Shown: one piece after another, positions 15,477 to 24,402 of the stretch | Position numbering within the stretch: the first letter of the stretch is position 1 | Layout of the letters: every line of letters begins with the position of its first letter | NCBI GenBank assembly: GCA_050633625.1 | Contig: JBOEGW010000001.1 | Span: 62,001 to 126,000 of the forward strand | Origin: JBOEGW01 sp050633625 | Lineage (GTDB): Bacteria; Pseudomonadota; Alphaproteobacteria; Rhodobacterales; Rhodobacteraceae | Length of the DNA stretch: 64,000 bases | Direction of reading: 5' to 3' | Program-made: the position numbers and the translations under genes | Notes under the pieces: generated by a model | What the model was told of the DNA's origin: nothing | Databases searched by the model: none | The model's input: only the letters and a program-made list of their open reading frames with translations

Positions 15477-16856
15477 CTATGGGCGGTGAAACAGGCCAAA
15501 TTTGAGCGACGGGTCTTTGCGCGCGGCGCGGCCAAGCACCAATAGTGTGAGGCCAAGCAAAAGGACTTCCGCAACGGGGCCGGTGATCCAAATGCCGACC
15601 TCCCCGACAAAACGCGGCAATAAGAATGTGAGGGGAATGGAGAGGCCATAGGGTTTGATCAGCCCCAAAAGTGCTGCGCGCGCCGCCGCGCCGATGGCTT
15701 GGAAATACGCGGCGATCATCATCAATGGACCTGTCAAAAAGAAGGTGAAGGTCATCAAAGGCAAAATGCGTTCCGCTTCCTTGATGATCGCGGGATCCTC
15801 AACAAACGCGGAGGCGATAAGGCCGGGGAGGGTCATCAAGATGAGCTGCACACAGGCGCAGTAGACCAAAGCGATCCGCAAAGCGATGCGAAGGGTCGCG
15901 TCCGAGCGCGACCAAAGCGCAGCGCCGTAGTTGTTGCCGGTAATGGTTTGCATCGCAAAAGATATCCCCAAGAGCGGCAAGAACGCGAAGGTGACCACGC
16001 GCGTTGTGATGCCATAAGCGGTGACGGTGTCCGCGTAATTGTTCTGCCCCACCCATTGAATCATTGTGATGATCGCGGTCGACACCAAGGAAATCCCCAT
16101 GAAATTCAGGCTTTGCGGTGCGCCCAACGCGACAATGCGGGGCCAGTGGCCCAGCAAAGAATGGCGCAGCAACACCGCCGGTTTCAGGGGCGTCGCGCCA
16201 TACACACGGATGACCAGAATAATGGCAATCGACAAGGCCTGCGCCGCTGCGGTGCCATAGGCCGAGCCGGCAACCCCTAGCTCAAACACGGCGATCAACA
16301 GGTAGTTAAACGCGATATTTGCCAAGGACACCACAACGCCCATGAGCGCCATCAGCCCAACCTTGCCTTCGTTGCGTAGCGCATCGGAATTCACCGATAA
16401 CAGGAACAAAAGCGGAGAGAAAAACACAGTGATGCGCAGGTAAATCGTCCCCATTTGGGCAAGGTCCGGGTCGCCGCCGGTCATCAGCAGCGTGACCGGC
16501 CCGCCCAAAAGCAAGAAAAGCGCGATCAGAAACAGGCCAAGCGCCACCGCCAGCCCATGCGCCCCAGCAAAAACCGCGCGCGCGCGGTCATAGTCCTCTG
16601 CGCCCAAGGCGCGGGCCAGCAGGCTGGACATGCCCCCGGAGACCAAAGCGGACAAGGCGACGATGAGCATGAAAAGCGGAAACATCAAAGTGACCGCCGC
16701 CAAAGCATTCGGGCCAACATAAGCCCCCAAGAAGATCGCATCGACAACGGACAACAGCCCGTTCATCAGCATGACAAAAACGATCGGCACCGCTGTTTTG
16801 ACGTAGACCTTTCCCAAGGAGCCTTGGGTGAACGAATTTTGCGGCACCTGCGCCAT
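15477..16856 (-). CDS. MATE family efflux transporter
   Basis: The 459-residue polytopic protein has the twelve hydrophobic segments and two-fold internal repeat of MATE exporters. It begins with GSLGKVYVKTAVPIVFVMLMNG and includes DAIFLGAYVGPNALAAV, a hallmark of the NorM/DinF-like group. It probably exports an unidentified drug or metabolite by Na+ or H+ antiport across the inner membrane. The start at ATG 16856 is chosen because the longer reading (to 17042) crosses the fadB terminator and overlaps fadB. No strong ribosome site is visible. It is a single-gene unit facing the Hint gene. Confidence 0.88.
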   Translation of the reverse strand: MAQVPQNSFTQGSLGKVYVKTAVPIVFVMLMNGLLSVVDAIFLGAYVGPNALAAVTLMFPLFMLIVALSALVSGGMSSLLARALGAEDYDRARAVFAGAHGLAVALGLFLIALFLLLGGPVTLLMTGGDPDLAQMGTIYLRITVFFSPLLFLLSVNSDALRNEGKVGLMALMGVVVSLANIAFNYLLIAVFELGVAGSAYGTAAAQALSIAIILVIRVYGATPLKPAVLLRHSLLGHWPRIVALGAPQSLNFMGISLVSTAIITMIQWVGQNNYADTVTAYGITTRVVTFAFLPLLGISFAMQTITGNNYGAALWSRSDATLRIALRIALVYCACVQLILMTLPGLIASAFVEDPAIIKEAERILPLMTFTFFLTGPLMMIAAYFQAIGAAARAALLGLIKPYGLSIPLTFLLPRFVGEVGIWITGPVAEVLLLGLTLLVLGRAARKDPSLKFGLFHRP

Positions 16857-16952
16857 ATGCTGAGCTTTCAATTGGGCCAACGAGGAACGCGCGGGCGGAG
16901 ATTTGGCCGTTTCACGCGGGGCAATCCGCTTCGGGCGAGCATTCAATATCTT

Positions 16953-16989
16953 AAAAAAGAAGGCGCCCGGCAAGGGGTCTGCCGGGCGC
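16953..16989 (-). terminator. Rho-independent terminator of the fad operon
   Basis: On the minus strand, the 10-bp stem GCGCCCGGCA... is followed by TTCTTTTTT, starting about 20 bases after the fadB stop. It separates the beta-oxidation operon from the MATE gene. Confidence 0.85.
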
Positions 16990-17007
16990 GCGTTTTTCTT
17001 GGGCGGT

Positions 17008-19200
17008 TTAAGCGGCTTTGGTGTTCGCTCCAAAGCGGCCATAGAAGCTGTCGCCTTTGGCCGCCATATCGCGCAGCATGTCCGGCGTTGTGAAGCGCGG
17101 GCCGAAACGCTCGGTCAGATCATCACAAACCTCAACCGCTTTGGCCGCGCCGATCATGTCGAGCCACGACAAAGGCCCGCCGGTCCAAGGCGCAAAGCCC
17201 CAGCCCAGGATCGCGCCCACATCGCCTTCGCGAATGTCCATCAGCACGCCTTCTTCCAGCGCGCGCACGGCTTCCAAGACCTGCGCCATCATCAAGCGGT
17301 GCTTGACCTCGGTCACATCGGGCTGCTCGTCTTTGACGGGGTACTTCTGCGCGAGACCGGGCCAGAACCCTGTGCGCTTGCCCTTATCGTCATAGTCATA
17401 AAAACCCGCGTTGGATTTGCGGCCCAACCGGCCTTCTTCAAAGAGCGCCAAGGCCACCTTGTCCGTGGCTTCGGCCTCCGCCGGGTAGGCATCGCCCATG
17501 GCCGCTTTGGTCGCTTTGGCGATCTTCACCCCAAGGTCGATCGAGGTTTCATCCACCAATTGCAGCGGCCCCACAGGGAAGCCCAAAAGCCGCGCCGCAT
17601 TGTCGATCAAAGAAGGTTCAATCCCCTCGCCAACCATGCGGATTCCCTCGTTGATGTAGGGGATAATGCAGCGGTTCGCGTAGAAGAACCGCGCATCATT
17701 GACCACGATTGGCGTCTTGCGGATTTGGCGCACATAGTCGAGCGCCTTGGCCACAGCCCGGTCGCCGGTTTGCGCGCCCTTGATGATCTCAACAAGCAAC
17801 ATCCGCTCCACAGGGGAGAAGAAATGGATGCCGATGAACTGCTCCGGGCGGCTCGATGCCTTGGCCAAATCGGTGATCGGCAAGGTCGAGGTGTTGGAGG
17901 CAAAAATGCAGTCTTCCGGCACCACAGCTTCGACGTTCTTGGTGACTTCCGCCTTCACGCCGGGGTCTTCAAACACAGCTTCGATGATGAGGTCCGCATC
18001 CGAAAGCGCGTTGTAATCCGTGGTCGCTGTGATGCGGCCAAGCACTTCGGCTTTCTTCTCGGGCGTGCCCTTTTTGCGCGCGATGCCCTTGTCGAGATAG
18101 GCCTCGGAGTACGCCTTGCCCTTGTCGGCGGCCTCTTGTTTTTGGTCGATCAGCACGACTTCGATCCCGGCCTGCGCCGACACAAGCGCGATGCCTGCGC
18201 CCATCATGCCCGCCCCCATAACACCGACTTTTTTGACCCGTTGATCCGGCACGCCTTCAGGGCGCACAGCCCCTTTTTCCAGCGCTTCTTTGTTGAGGAA
18301 CAAGGACCGGATCATCGCAGAGGAGGACGGGTTCATGATGACGGATGTGAACCACCGCGCTTCGATTTTGAGCGCCGTGTCAAAAGGCACTTGCAGCCCT
18401 TCATAGACCGCCGAAAGCATCGCCTTGGGCGCAGGGAAAGCGCCCCAAGTGTTGGCCATGATCATCGCGTTGGCGCCCACAAAAGTTTGGAAGCCCGCCG
18501 GGTGATACGGCGCGCCGCCGGGCACTTTGTAGCCCTTCGCGTCCCAAGGTTTCAGAATGTCGGCGTCTGTGGCCGACAACACCCATTCGGACGCCGCCGC
18601 AACCGGATCATCTGAGACCTCATGAGCGATACCCGCTTTCACGGCCTGCTCTGGGGAGGACATTTTTGCCTGCAACAAGAAGGGCGATGCGTTCATCACG
18701 CCAAGCATACGCACAAGGCGCGTGGTGCCGCCTGCGCCGGGGAAAATCCCGACTTGGATTTCGGGAAGGCCAAGCTTTGCCTTGGGATTGTTCGCCACAA
18801 AAATCCGGTGCGTGGACAGCGGCAATTCAAGCCCGATGCCCATCGCGGTGCCGGTCACAGCCGCCGCAATCGGTTTGCCGCCTTTGTTGGTTTTCGGGTC
18901 CATCCCGGCGCGCTCGATTTTGCGCAGCATTGTGTGCAGGCTCATGGTGCCGTCAAACACGCCCTGCGCTCCGGCTTCTTTCATGCCGCCCAGCACGTTG
19001 AGGTCCATCCCACCGGCAAAGCTGTCCTTGCCAGAGGTGATGACAATGCCCTTCACAGCGTCATCAGAGAGCGCATCATCAACACAGGCCTCAAGCTCTT
19101 GCGCGCCTTGCAGCGTCAAGACGTTCATGGATTTTCCCGGCAAGTCCCAGGTGATCACAGCGACGCCATTTGCGCCTTTGTTCATTGTAAATTCAGCCAT
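17008..19200 (-). CDS. fadB: Fatty oxidation complex alpha subunit: enoyl-CoA hydratase and 3-hydroxyacyl-CoA dehydrogenase
   Basis: This bifunctional enzyme hydrates enoyl-CoA and oxidises the 3-hydroxyacyl-CoA with NAD. The 730-residue product has an N-terminal crotonase domain, with oxyanion-hole segments near SFAGGMDLNVL (residues 60-70) and the catalytic acid region LGLPEIQVGIFPGAGGT (143-159). The Rossmann motif GVMGAGMMGAG near residue 328 opens the dehydrogenase domain, and HFFSPVERM and two C-terminal helical domains complete it. The start at 19200 follows AAGGAG. It lies 12 bases downstream of fadA and ends the MerR-headed operon. It belongs to the FadJ/FadB-like group common in alphaproteobacteria; chain-length preference is not visible. 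Confidence 0.93.
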   Translation of the reverse strand: MAEFTMNKGANGVAVITWDLPGKSMNVLTLQGAQELEACVDDALSDDAVKGIVITSGKDSFAGGMDLNVLGGMKEAGAQGVFDGTMSLHTMLRKIERAGMDPKTNKGGKPIAAAVTGTAMGIGLELPLSTHRIFVANNPKAKLGLPEIQVGIFPGAGGTTRLVRMLGVMNASPFLLQAKMSSPEQAVKAGIAHEVSDDPVAAASEWVLSATDADILKPWDAKGYKVPGGAPYHPAGFQTFVGANAMIMANTWGAFPAPKAMLSAVYEGLQVPFDTALKIEARWFTSVIMNPSSSAMIRSLFLNKEALEKGAVRPEGVPDQRVKKVGVMGAGMMGAGIALVSAQAGIEVVLIDQKQEAADKGKAYSEAYLDKGIARKKGTPEKKAEVLGRITATTDYNALSDADLIIEAVFEDPGVKAEVTKNVEAVVPEDCIFASNTSTLPITDLAKASSRPEQFIGIHFFSPVERMLLVEIIKGAQTGDRAVAKALDYVRQIRKTPIVVNDARFFYANRCIIPYINEGIRMVGEGIEPSLIDNAARLLGFPVGPLQLVDETSIDLGVKIAKATKAAMGDAYPAEAEATDKVALALFEEGRLGRKSNAGFYDYDDKGKRTGFWPGLAQKYPVKDEQPDVTEVKHRLMMAQVLEAVRALEEGVLMDIREGDVGAILGWGFAPWTGGPLSWLDMIGAAKAVEVCDDLTERFGPRFTTPDMLRDMAAKGDSFYGRFGANTKAA

Positions 19201-19212
19201 AATCCTAGCTCC

Positions 19213-20424
19213 TTACACGCGTTCAATGATGGTGGCGGCACCCATGCCGGAGGCCACACAAAGGGTCGCAAGGCCAGTGCCTTTGCCGCTGCGCTCAAGC
19301 TCATCAAGCAGGGTGCCGATGATGATCGCGCCGGATGCGCCAAGCGGGTGGCCCATCGCGATTGCACCGCCGTTCACGTTCACCTTCGCGTGGTCCACAT
19401 CAAAGGCTTGCATGAAGCGCAGCACCACCGCCGAGAAGGCTTCGTTCACCTCAAACAGGTCGATGTCGTTGATCGACATGCCGCTGTCCGCAAGGATTTT
19501 CTCGGTTGCGGGGACCGGACCTGTCAGCATGATCGTGGGATCAGTGCCGATTTTCGCGGTGGCGCGGATGCGCGCGCGGGGCTTTAGCCCGTGGGCCTCC
19601 CCGAATTCTTTGTTACCAATCAGGATCGCCGCGGAGCCATCCACAATGCCAGAAGAATTGCCAGCGTGGTGAATATGATTGATGGTTTCAAGGTGCGGGT
19701 ATTTCAGTTTTGCGACCTTATCAAAGCCGGGCATCATTTCGCCCATATCCTTGAACGCAGCGCGCAAACCGCCAAGGGCCTGCATGTCGGTGCCTTCGCG
19801 GATGTATTCGTCATGCGCCAAAATCGGCAGGCCGTTGACATCGACAATCGGCACAATGGACTTGGAGAAACGATTGTCAGCCCAAGCCGCAACCGCGCGT
19901 TTCTGGCTCTCAACCGCGAGGGCATCGGCGTCGTCGCGGCTGAACCCGTATTCAGTTGCGATAATATCCGCCGAGATGCCTTGTGGCACGAAGTACTGCT
20001 CCATGGCCACTGTCGGATCGACAGCCACCGCCGCGCCATCTGACCCCATCGGCACGCGGGACATGCATTCAACACCGCCCGCGATATAGGCGTTTCCTGC
20101 GCCGCCTTTGACTTGGTTTGCCGCGAGGTTCACGGCTTCCATGCCGGAGGCGCAGAACCGATTGATCGACAGGCCAGGAATGCGCTCGTCAAGGTCGGAG
20201 GCGAGCACTGTTGTGCGCGCCAAACAGCCGCCTTGTTCCATCGCTTGGGTGGCATTGCCCCAAATCACGTCCTCAACGGCGTGACCTTCAAGGCCAGAGC
20301 GGGTTTTCAGCGCGTTGAGCATTTGTTTGCCAAGCGCAACAGAAGTGACTTCGTGCAAAGAGCCGTCTTTGCGGCCTTTGCCGCGTGGGCTGCGCACGCT
20401 GTCATAAATATAAGCGTCAGTCAT
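19213..20424 (-). CDS. fadA: Acetyl-CoA C-acyltransferase (3-ketoacyl-CoA thiolase)
   Basis: It cleaves 3-ketoacyl-CoA with CoA to release acetyl-CoA in the last step of beta-oxidation. The 403-residue thiolase has the acyl-accepting Cys91 in INRFCASGMEAVN, the His of GHPLGASGA and the second Cys in LCVASGMGA near the C-terminus. It precedes fadB by 12 bases, forming the usual alpha/beta complex pair. It follows the GST gene in the same direction with a 33-base gap, so it is likely part of the longer operon that starts at the MerR gene. Degradative (FadA) function rather than biosynthetic (PhaA) function is inferred from the neighbours. Confidence 0.93.
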   Translation of the reverse strand: MTDAYIYDSVRSPRGKGRKDGSLHEVTSVALGKQMLNALKTRSGLEGHAVEDVIWGNATQAMEQGGCLARTTVLASDLDERIPGLSINRFCASGMEAVNLAANQVKGGAGNAYIAGGVECMSRVPMGSDGAAVAVDPTVAMEQYFVPQGISADIIATEYGFSRDDADALAVESQKRAVAAWADNRFSKSIVPIVDVNGLPILAHDEYIREGTDMQALGGLRAAFKDMGEMMPGFDKVAKLKYPHLETINHIHHAGNSSGIVDGSAAILIGNKEFGEAHGLKPRARIRATAKIGTDPTIMLTGPVPATEKILADSGMSINDIDLFEVNEAFSAVVLRFMQAFDVDHAKVNVNGGAIAMGHPLGASGAIIIGTLLDELERSGKGTGLATLCVASGMGAATIIERV

Positions 20425-20457
20425 TTTGGGGTCTCCCTTGTTTGTCTTAGGGGTGTT

Positions 20458-21093
20458 TTAAGCGCGGTCCGCAGGGGAGCCGGGCATGAGGTCATAGGGG
20501 TGTTTCCACCCCGGTGTTTGGGAAATGCGTTCAAGCCAAGCTGCGATCGCCGGGTAGGTCTCGGCGTCATAGCCAAACGGCTCGGGGTAGTAGAGGTAGG
20601 CGCAACAGCTCAGATCGGCCATGGTGAGGCGACCGCCTACGAGGAAGTCTTGTGTGCTGAGCACATCATTGAGCACCTTGAGCGCCGCCTTGACGCGGCC
20701 AGACAAGTAAGCGGCAACATCAGGCGAGCGTTTTGCTTCAGGCAGGAAGTTGAGGTAGAACCGCGTCGGGCCGAATTGCGATGACCCTTTGTGGTTGTCC
20801 CAGAATTGCCAGCGCAGGATTTCGCGTGTCTCGGCTTCTGTTGTGCCGCCGAATTTGCCAGTCTTCGCGGTGATCCAGTCTTGGATGGCGCCCGATTGAC
20901 TCAGGATGAGATCGCCATCAATGAACACCGGCACTTCGCCCATGGGGTTGAGGGCGAGAAACTCAGGGCTTCGGTGCGCACCGTTAAAGAAATCGACGTA
21001 TTCTGCTGTCCAGTCTAGCCCAGCGAGTTCCAAGGGAAGGGCCGCTTTATAGGCATTTCCGCTTTCGCCGAAGCAATGTAATTTGAGTGTCAT
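20458..21093 (-). CDS. Glutathione S-transferase family protein
   Basis: The 211-residue protein has an N-terminal thioredoxin-like domain beginning MTLKLHCFGESGNAYKAAL. It includes NPMGEVPVFIDGDLILSQSGAI, with the cis-Pro and glutathione gamma-glutamyl contact, and a helical C-terminal domain with GRLTMADLSCCAYL. A Ser in the first loop is the candidate glutathione-activating residue. The gene lies within the beta-oxidation operon, between a small exported protein and fadA. It may detoxify reactive acyl-CoA products such as acrylyl or methacrylyl species, but this is a guess from context. Confidence 0.88.
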   Translation of the reverse strand: MTLKLHCFGESGNAYKAALPLELAGLDWTAEYVDFFNGAHRSPEFLALNPMGEVPVFIDGDLILSQSGAIQDWITAKTGKFGGTTEAETREILRWQFWDNHKGSSQFGPTRFYLNFLPEAKRSPDVAAYLSGRVKAALKVLNDVLSTQDFLVGGRLTMADLSCCAYLYYPEPFGYDAETYPAIAAWLERISQTPGWKHPYDLMPGSPADRA

Positions 21094-21127
21094 GGCGTCC
21101 TCCCAAACGTCAGGTTTTGGTGTTGTC

Positions 21128-21183
21128 GTGGGGGCGCTGCCCCCACACCCCCGAGGTATTTGACAACCAAAGAAAGGGGCGGG
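21128..21183 (-). repeat. GC-rich hairpin 3' element, copy 2
   Basis: On the minus strand CCCGCCCCTTTCTTTG, AAATACCTCGGGGG and the hairpin GTGGGGGC-AGC-GCCCCCAC follow the stop codon of the 21190 gene by 6 bases. It matches copy 1 at 11748-11803 in orientation, leader and stem, while the loop and central bases differ. Here it lies inside a presumed operon, between the small exported protein and GST. Confidence 0.7.
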
Positions 21184-21189
21184 TCGGTG

Positions 21190-21699
21190 TTAGTGTTTTG
21201 GTGGTTGGATTGTCTTGAAACTGGGGTAGGCGGCGCGCACCATTTTCATATGTTGAGCGCCATCAATGCGAATGAGGTACCAGGTGCCGTTGTCCTCCAA
21301 CGCGAGGGTTTGTGTCTTGGACGTTGTGGGCGCGCCGCCATTTGGCGTCATTTTTGTGGTTGTGGGCACGAAGGCGTAATCCAGCCCTGTCGAGGTGCGC
21401 CCCGCTGTCATATTGGCGACATCCATTAGATTGCTATTGACCGTCACATTCGCCATGGCGGCTTTGGTTTGCGCGACGATCAACGGTTCGAGTTGCTCGG
21501 CGGGCATTCCGGCTTGGGCCGCAATTAAACCCATGATTTTGGGTGGCATATAGCCGATGACCTTGTTGTAGTTGCCAGCTTTGAAGGCTTGATCAAAGCT
21601 GCGAATGGCGGCTTCCACCCCGGCTTTGTCACTCGCATCAAAGGCGAACGCGGGTAGGGACGACAGGGCGAGCACAAGAGCGAGAAGCAGGCGTTTCAT
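21190..21699 (-). CDS. Small exported protein of unknown function
   Basis: The 169-residue product has a clear signal peptide (MKRLLLALVLALSSLPAFA, 19 residues, AFA cleavage site). The mature part is soluble and begins DASDKAGVEAAIRSFDQAFK, a pattern seen in SnoaL/NTF2-like or DUF-type periplasmic proteins: a helix, then GNYNKVIGYMPPKI, then beta strands ending TWYLIRIDG. I do not recognise the family with confidence. It lies 8 bases downstream of the 21708 gene and is probably co-transcribed with the acyl-CoA dehydrogenase gene. A copy of the GC-rich hairpin element follows its stop. Confidence 0.75.
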   Translation of the reverse strand: MKRLLLALVLALSSLPAFAFDASDKAGVEAAIRSFDQAFKAGNYNKVIGYMPPKIMGLIAAQAGMPAEQLEPLIVAQTKAAMANVTVNSNLMDVANMTAGRTSTGLDYAFVPTTTKMTPNGGAPTTSKTQTLALEDNGTWYLIRIDGAQHMKMVRAAYPSFKTIQPPKH

Positions 21700-21707
21700 G
21701 AGAGTCC

Positions 21708-21920
21708 TCAGCGTTTACGGGCATCGAGTTCGGTGTTGAACAAGCGCAGGCGATGGGTCAGCGTGTCCTCATCGGTGACGCTATCGAAATGTTCAAACAA
21801 GAAGGACAGCGCTTCGCCCTCATCCAGCCCAGCGTCATGCGCAAAGCGTTTGAGGCGGCGATACCCGTCTTCGGTCATCGCGGTATTGAACCGACGGGTG
21901 AGGCGAAAACGTTTGGGCAT
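21708..21920 (-). CDS. Small basic protein of unknown function
   Basis: The 70-residue product, beginning MPKRFRLTRRFNTAMTEDGY, is rich in Arg and charged residues. A helical FAHDAGLDEGEALSFLFEHF segment follows, and the protein ends in KR. The N-terminal strand-like RFRLTRRFN and two helices recall ribbon-helix-helix DNA-binding proteins, but this is only a visual impression. AGGA lies before the ATG. It lies between the acyl-CoA dehydrogenase gene (34-base gap) and the small exported protein (8-base gap), so it travels with the beta-oxidation operon. Confidence 0.65.
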   Translation of the reverse strand: MPKRFRLTRRFNTAMTEDGYRRLKRFAHDAGLDEGEALSFLFEHFDSVTDEDTLTHRLRLFNTELDARKR

Positions 21921-21953
21921 GATGCGCTGTCCTTTTGTTCGTGTTTTTCCAGC

Positions 21954-23732
21954 TTAGAACGCCTCAGCGTCCAGCGCCATCACAGTCTCTGCGCCGCTTT
22001 CAATGCGCGCCAAATGCATTCCCGTTGCCGGGATTTGACGTGCCATATAGTAGCGCCCAGTTGTCAGCTTGGTCTCGTAGAACGCTGCGTCGCCGGTCCC
22101 AGCGTCAAGCGCTTCGCCCGCCGCTTTGGCCATTTTCGCCCACATCAGCCCAAGCGAAACATGGCCAAACATGGTCATAAAGTCATACGATCCCGCCAGC
22201 GCGTTGTTTGGATTGGTCATGCCGTTTTGCATGAAGTACATCGACGCGGCTTGCAGGTCTTTGGAGGCTTGTTTCAGCGGCGCAAGGAAGCCGTTTTCAA
22301 GGTGCGCATTGCCTTCGTTTTCTTTGATGAAGGTTTTGACAAGGTCAAAGAAGGCCATCACATGTTTGCCGCCGTCTTGCGCCAGTTTGCGGCCCACAAG
22401 GTCGAGCGCTTGCACGCCATTTGCGCCTTCATAAATCATCGCGATCCGGGCGTCGCGGGTGAATTGCGACATGCCCCACTCTTCAATATACCCATGTCCG
22501 CCGTAAATTTGCTGTGCCAAAACAGCGCTTTCAAAGCCTTTGTCGGTTAGGAAGCCTTTGATCACCGGGATCAGGAGCGACACAAGCCCATCGGCCTCTT
22601 TGTCTTCTAAGCGATGCGCGCGGTCGATCATTTCTGCTGCCCAAAAGGCCAGCGCCCGGCCACCTTCCACGAAGGACTTTTGATCCATCAACGCGCGGCG
22701 AATGTCCGGGTGCACGATCAGCGGATCGGCTGGTTTGTCAGGGAATTCAGCGCCGGTCACGGCCCGCCCTTGCAAGCGGTCCTTGGCGTAGATGACGGCG
22801 TTTTGATAGGCGGCTTCGGCTTGCGAAAGCCCCTGGACGCCCACGCCGAGGCGCGCTTCGTTCATCATTGTGAACATGGCGCGCATGCCTTTGTTCACAT
22901 CGCCCAACAGGTATCCGGTTGCGCCATCGTAGTTCAAAACACAGGTCGCATTGCCGTGGATGCCCATTTTTTCTTCGAGCGCCCCAACCGACACGCCATT
23001 GCGCGCTCCGAGCGATCCATCTTCATTGACGATGAATTTGGGCACGATGAACAGGGAGATCCCTTTGACACCTTCGGGGCCACCTGGGATTTTGGCCAAT
23101 ACGAGATGGATCACATTCTCCGAAAGGTCATGATCGCCCGCGGAGATAAAAATCTTCTGGCCCGTGATTTTATAGGTGCCGTCGTCTTGAGGCTCAGCTT
23201 TGGTGCGCATCAAGCCAAGATCGGTGCCGCAATGCGGCTCGGTCAGGTTCATTGTGCCGGTCCATTCACAAGAGATCATCTTGGGCAGGTAGGTCTGTTT
23301 TTGGGTGTCGTTGCCATGCGCGTGGATCGCGGATTGTGCACCGTGGGTCAGCCCTTGATACATCATGAAGGCCATGCCCGCGCCGGAGAACATTTCTCCC
23401 ACCGCCGAGCCAACCAGATAGGGCATACCTTGGCCGCCATATTCAGGGTCGCAATCCAGACCCGGCCAGCCACCATCGCGCAGCTGGTTGAACCCGTCCT
23501 TAAAGCCGGTCGCCGTATACACAACGCCGTTTTCCAGGCGGCAGCCTTCCTTGTCGCCCACGGCATTGAGGGGGGCAATCACTTCACTCGCCAGTTTGCC
23601 AGCTTCCTCCAGAATAGCGGAGGTAAAGGAAGCATCCATTTCATCATAACCGGGGATGTCGCTGTCTTGGATTTTCATCACATCATGCAACAAAAAGGCC
23701 ATATCGCGGGTCGGGGCGGTGTAGCTAGGCAT
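21954..23732 (-). CDS. Acyl-CoA dehydrogenase with C-terminal extension (DmdC-like)
   Basis: This FAD enzyme introduces the 2,3 double bond into an acyl-CoA. The 592-residue product is about 200 residues longer than standard acyl-CoA dehydrogenases. It has the MNLTEPHCGTDLGLMRT flavin-binding segment, GQKIFISAGDHD, the QIYGGHGYIEEWGMSQFTRDARI segment and IYEGANGVQALDLVGRKL with the catalytic base region. It ends in an acyl-CoA dehydrogenase C-terminal domain of the AcdhC type. This architecture is shared with methylmercaptopropionyl-CoA dehydrogenase DmdC, so DMSP breakdown is possible, but long- or medium-chain fatty acids fit equally well. The start at 23732 is chosen with AGGGAG upstream. 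It follows the MerR gene in a probable operon. Confidence 0.9.
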   Translation of the reverse strand: MPSYTAPTRDMAFLLHDVMKIQDSDIPGYDEMDASFTSAILEEAGKLASEVIAPLNAVGDKEGCRLENGVVYTATGFKDGFNQLRDGGWPGLDCDPEYGGQGMPYLVGSAVGEMFSGAGMAFMMYQGLTHGAQSAIHAHGNDTQKQTYLPKMISCEWTGTMNLTEPHCGTDLGLMRTKAEPQDDGTYKITGQKIFISAGDHDLSENVIHLVLAKIPGGPEGVKGISLFIVPKFIVNEDGSLGARNGVSVGALEEKMGIHGNATCVLNYDGATGYLLGDVNKGMRAMFTMMNEARLGVGVQGLSQAEAAYQNAVIYAKDRLQGRAVTGAEFPDKPADPLIVHPDIRRALMDQKSFVEGGRALAFWAAEMIDRAHRLEDKEADGLVSLLIPVIKGFLTDKGFESAVLAQQIYGGHGYIEEWGMSQFTRDARIAMIYEGANGVQALDLVGRKLAQDGGKHVMAFFDLVKTFIKENEGNAHLENGFLAPLKQASKDLQAASMYFMQNGMTNPNNALAGSYDFMTMFGHVSLGLMWAKMAKAAGEALDAGTGDAAFYETKLTTGRYYMARQIPATGMHLARIESGAETVMALDAEAF

Positions 23733-23800
23733 TTGGTTCTCTCTCCCTTGAGACTTCAATGTGTAGGGGTATGGGTGTTAGGGGCTGGTTGATTGTGGTG

Positions 23801-24202
23801 CTATTCAGCGGCTTCGTCTTGGCGGCGAGACGCCAACATCCGCTCGCCCCACTCTAACTGATCGGCCAGATCGGCGATGGCTTCATCCAATTCGTCGCGC
23901 TGGGCTTTGAGGTCTTGCAAATGGCGCGCCGCGAGGGCGATTGTTTCGCTGTACTGGGTCATTTGCTGATCATCCAGATAGTACAAATCGAGCAACTGAC
24001 GGATTTCCTCAAGGGGGAAACCAAAGCGTTTGCCGCGCAAAATCAGCTTGAGCCGGGCGCGATCACGGCGCGTATAGAGCCGCTTCTGGCCCTCTCGCAG
24101 CGGCGCGATCAGTTCTTTTTGTTCATAAAATCGCAAGGTGCGCGCGGTCACGCCAAAGATGTCGCACATCTGGCGGATCGTCATGGTGTCTTCGGTCATC
24201 AT
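23801..24202 (-). CDS. MerR family regulator heading the acyl-CoA degradation operon
   Basis: The protein has about 133 residues. An N-terminal winged helix (TIRQMCDIFGVTARTLRFYEQKELIAP) is followed by RLYTRRDRARLKLILRGKRFGFPLEEIRQLL and a long C-terminal coiled-coil dimerisation helix (QYSETIALAARHLQDLKAQRDELD). It resembles LiuR-type regulators that control branched-chain amino acid or fatty acid breakdown. Three ATGs lie in a row (24199, 24202, 24205). I chose 24202 because AGGAG lies six bases upstream; the choice is uncertain by one codon. It is the first gene of the operon, and a strong near-palindrome lies about 80 bases upstream at 24283-24302. Confidence 0.87.
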   Translation of the reverse strand: MMTEDTMTIRQMCDIFGVTARTLRFYEQKELIAPLREGQKRLYTRRDRARLKLILRGKRFGFPLEEIRQLLDLYYLDDQQMTQYSETIALAARHLQDLKAQRDELDEAIADLADQLEWGERMLASRRQDEAAE

Positions 24203-24282
24203 CATGGTCTCCTGCTTGTGCGATCCACTCGGGTGAATCACATGCCCTATTTGGGCGTTGGTGCGCAGATTACAGCAGGTGA

Positions 24283-24302
24283 TTACGTTAACGTCAACGT
24301 AA
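24283..24302. promoter_or_regulatory. MerR/LiuR-type operator upstream of the beta-oxidation operon
   Basis: TTACGTTAACGTCAACGTAA is a 20-base near-perfect palindrome; only one symmetric pair (bases 8 and 13) mismatches. ACGT-rich palindromes of this kind are known targets of LiuR-like MerR regulators of acyl-CoA degradation in proteobacteria. Its position 80 bases before the first MerR gene makes autoregulation and operon control likely. Confidence 0.7.
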
Positions 24303-24402
24303 CGTGGCGTCACAAGGTTAACTTGCATGTCTTTGTGCCTGTGCCTTGACCGATGTTGGGGATTGTACGCGTTTTTGACGTTTGCGCGCTGTCGCTTTGC
24401 GG

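Noticed and set aside
16903..18615. 570-codon plus-strand reading frame
   Set aside because: It is antisense to fadB, has the Arg/His-rich composition of a shadow frame, and crosses a terminator.
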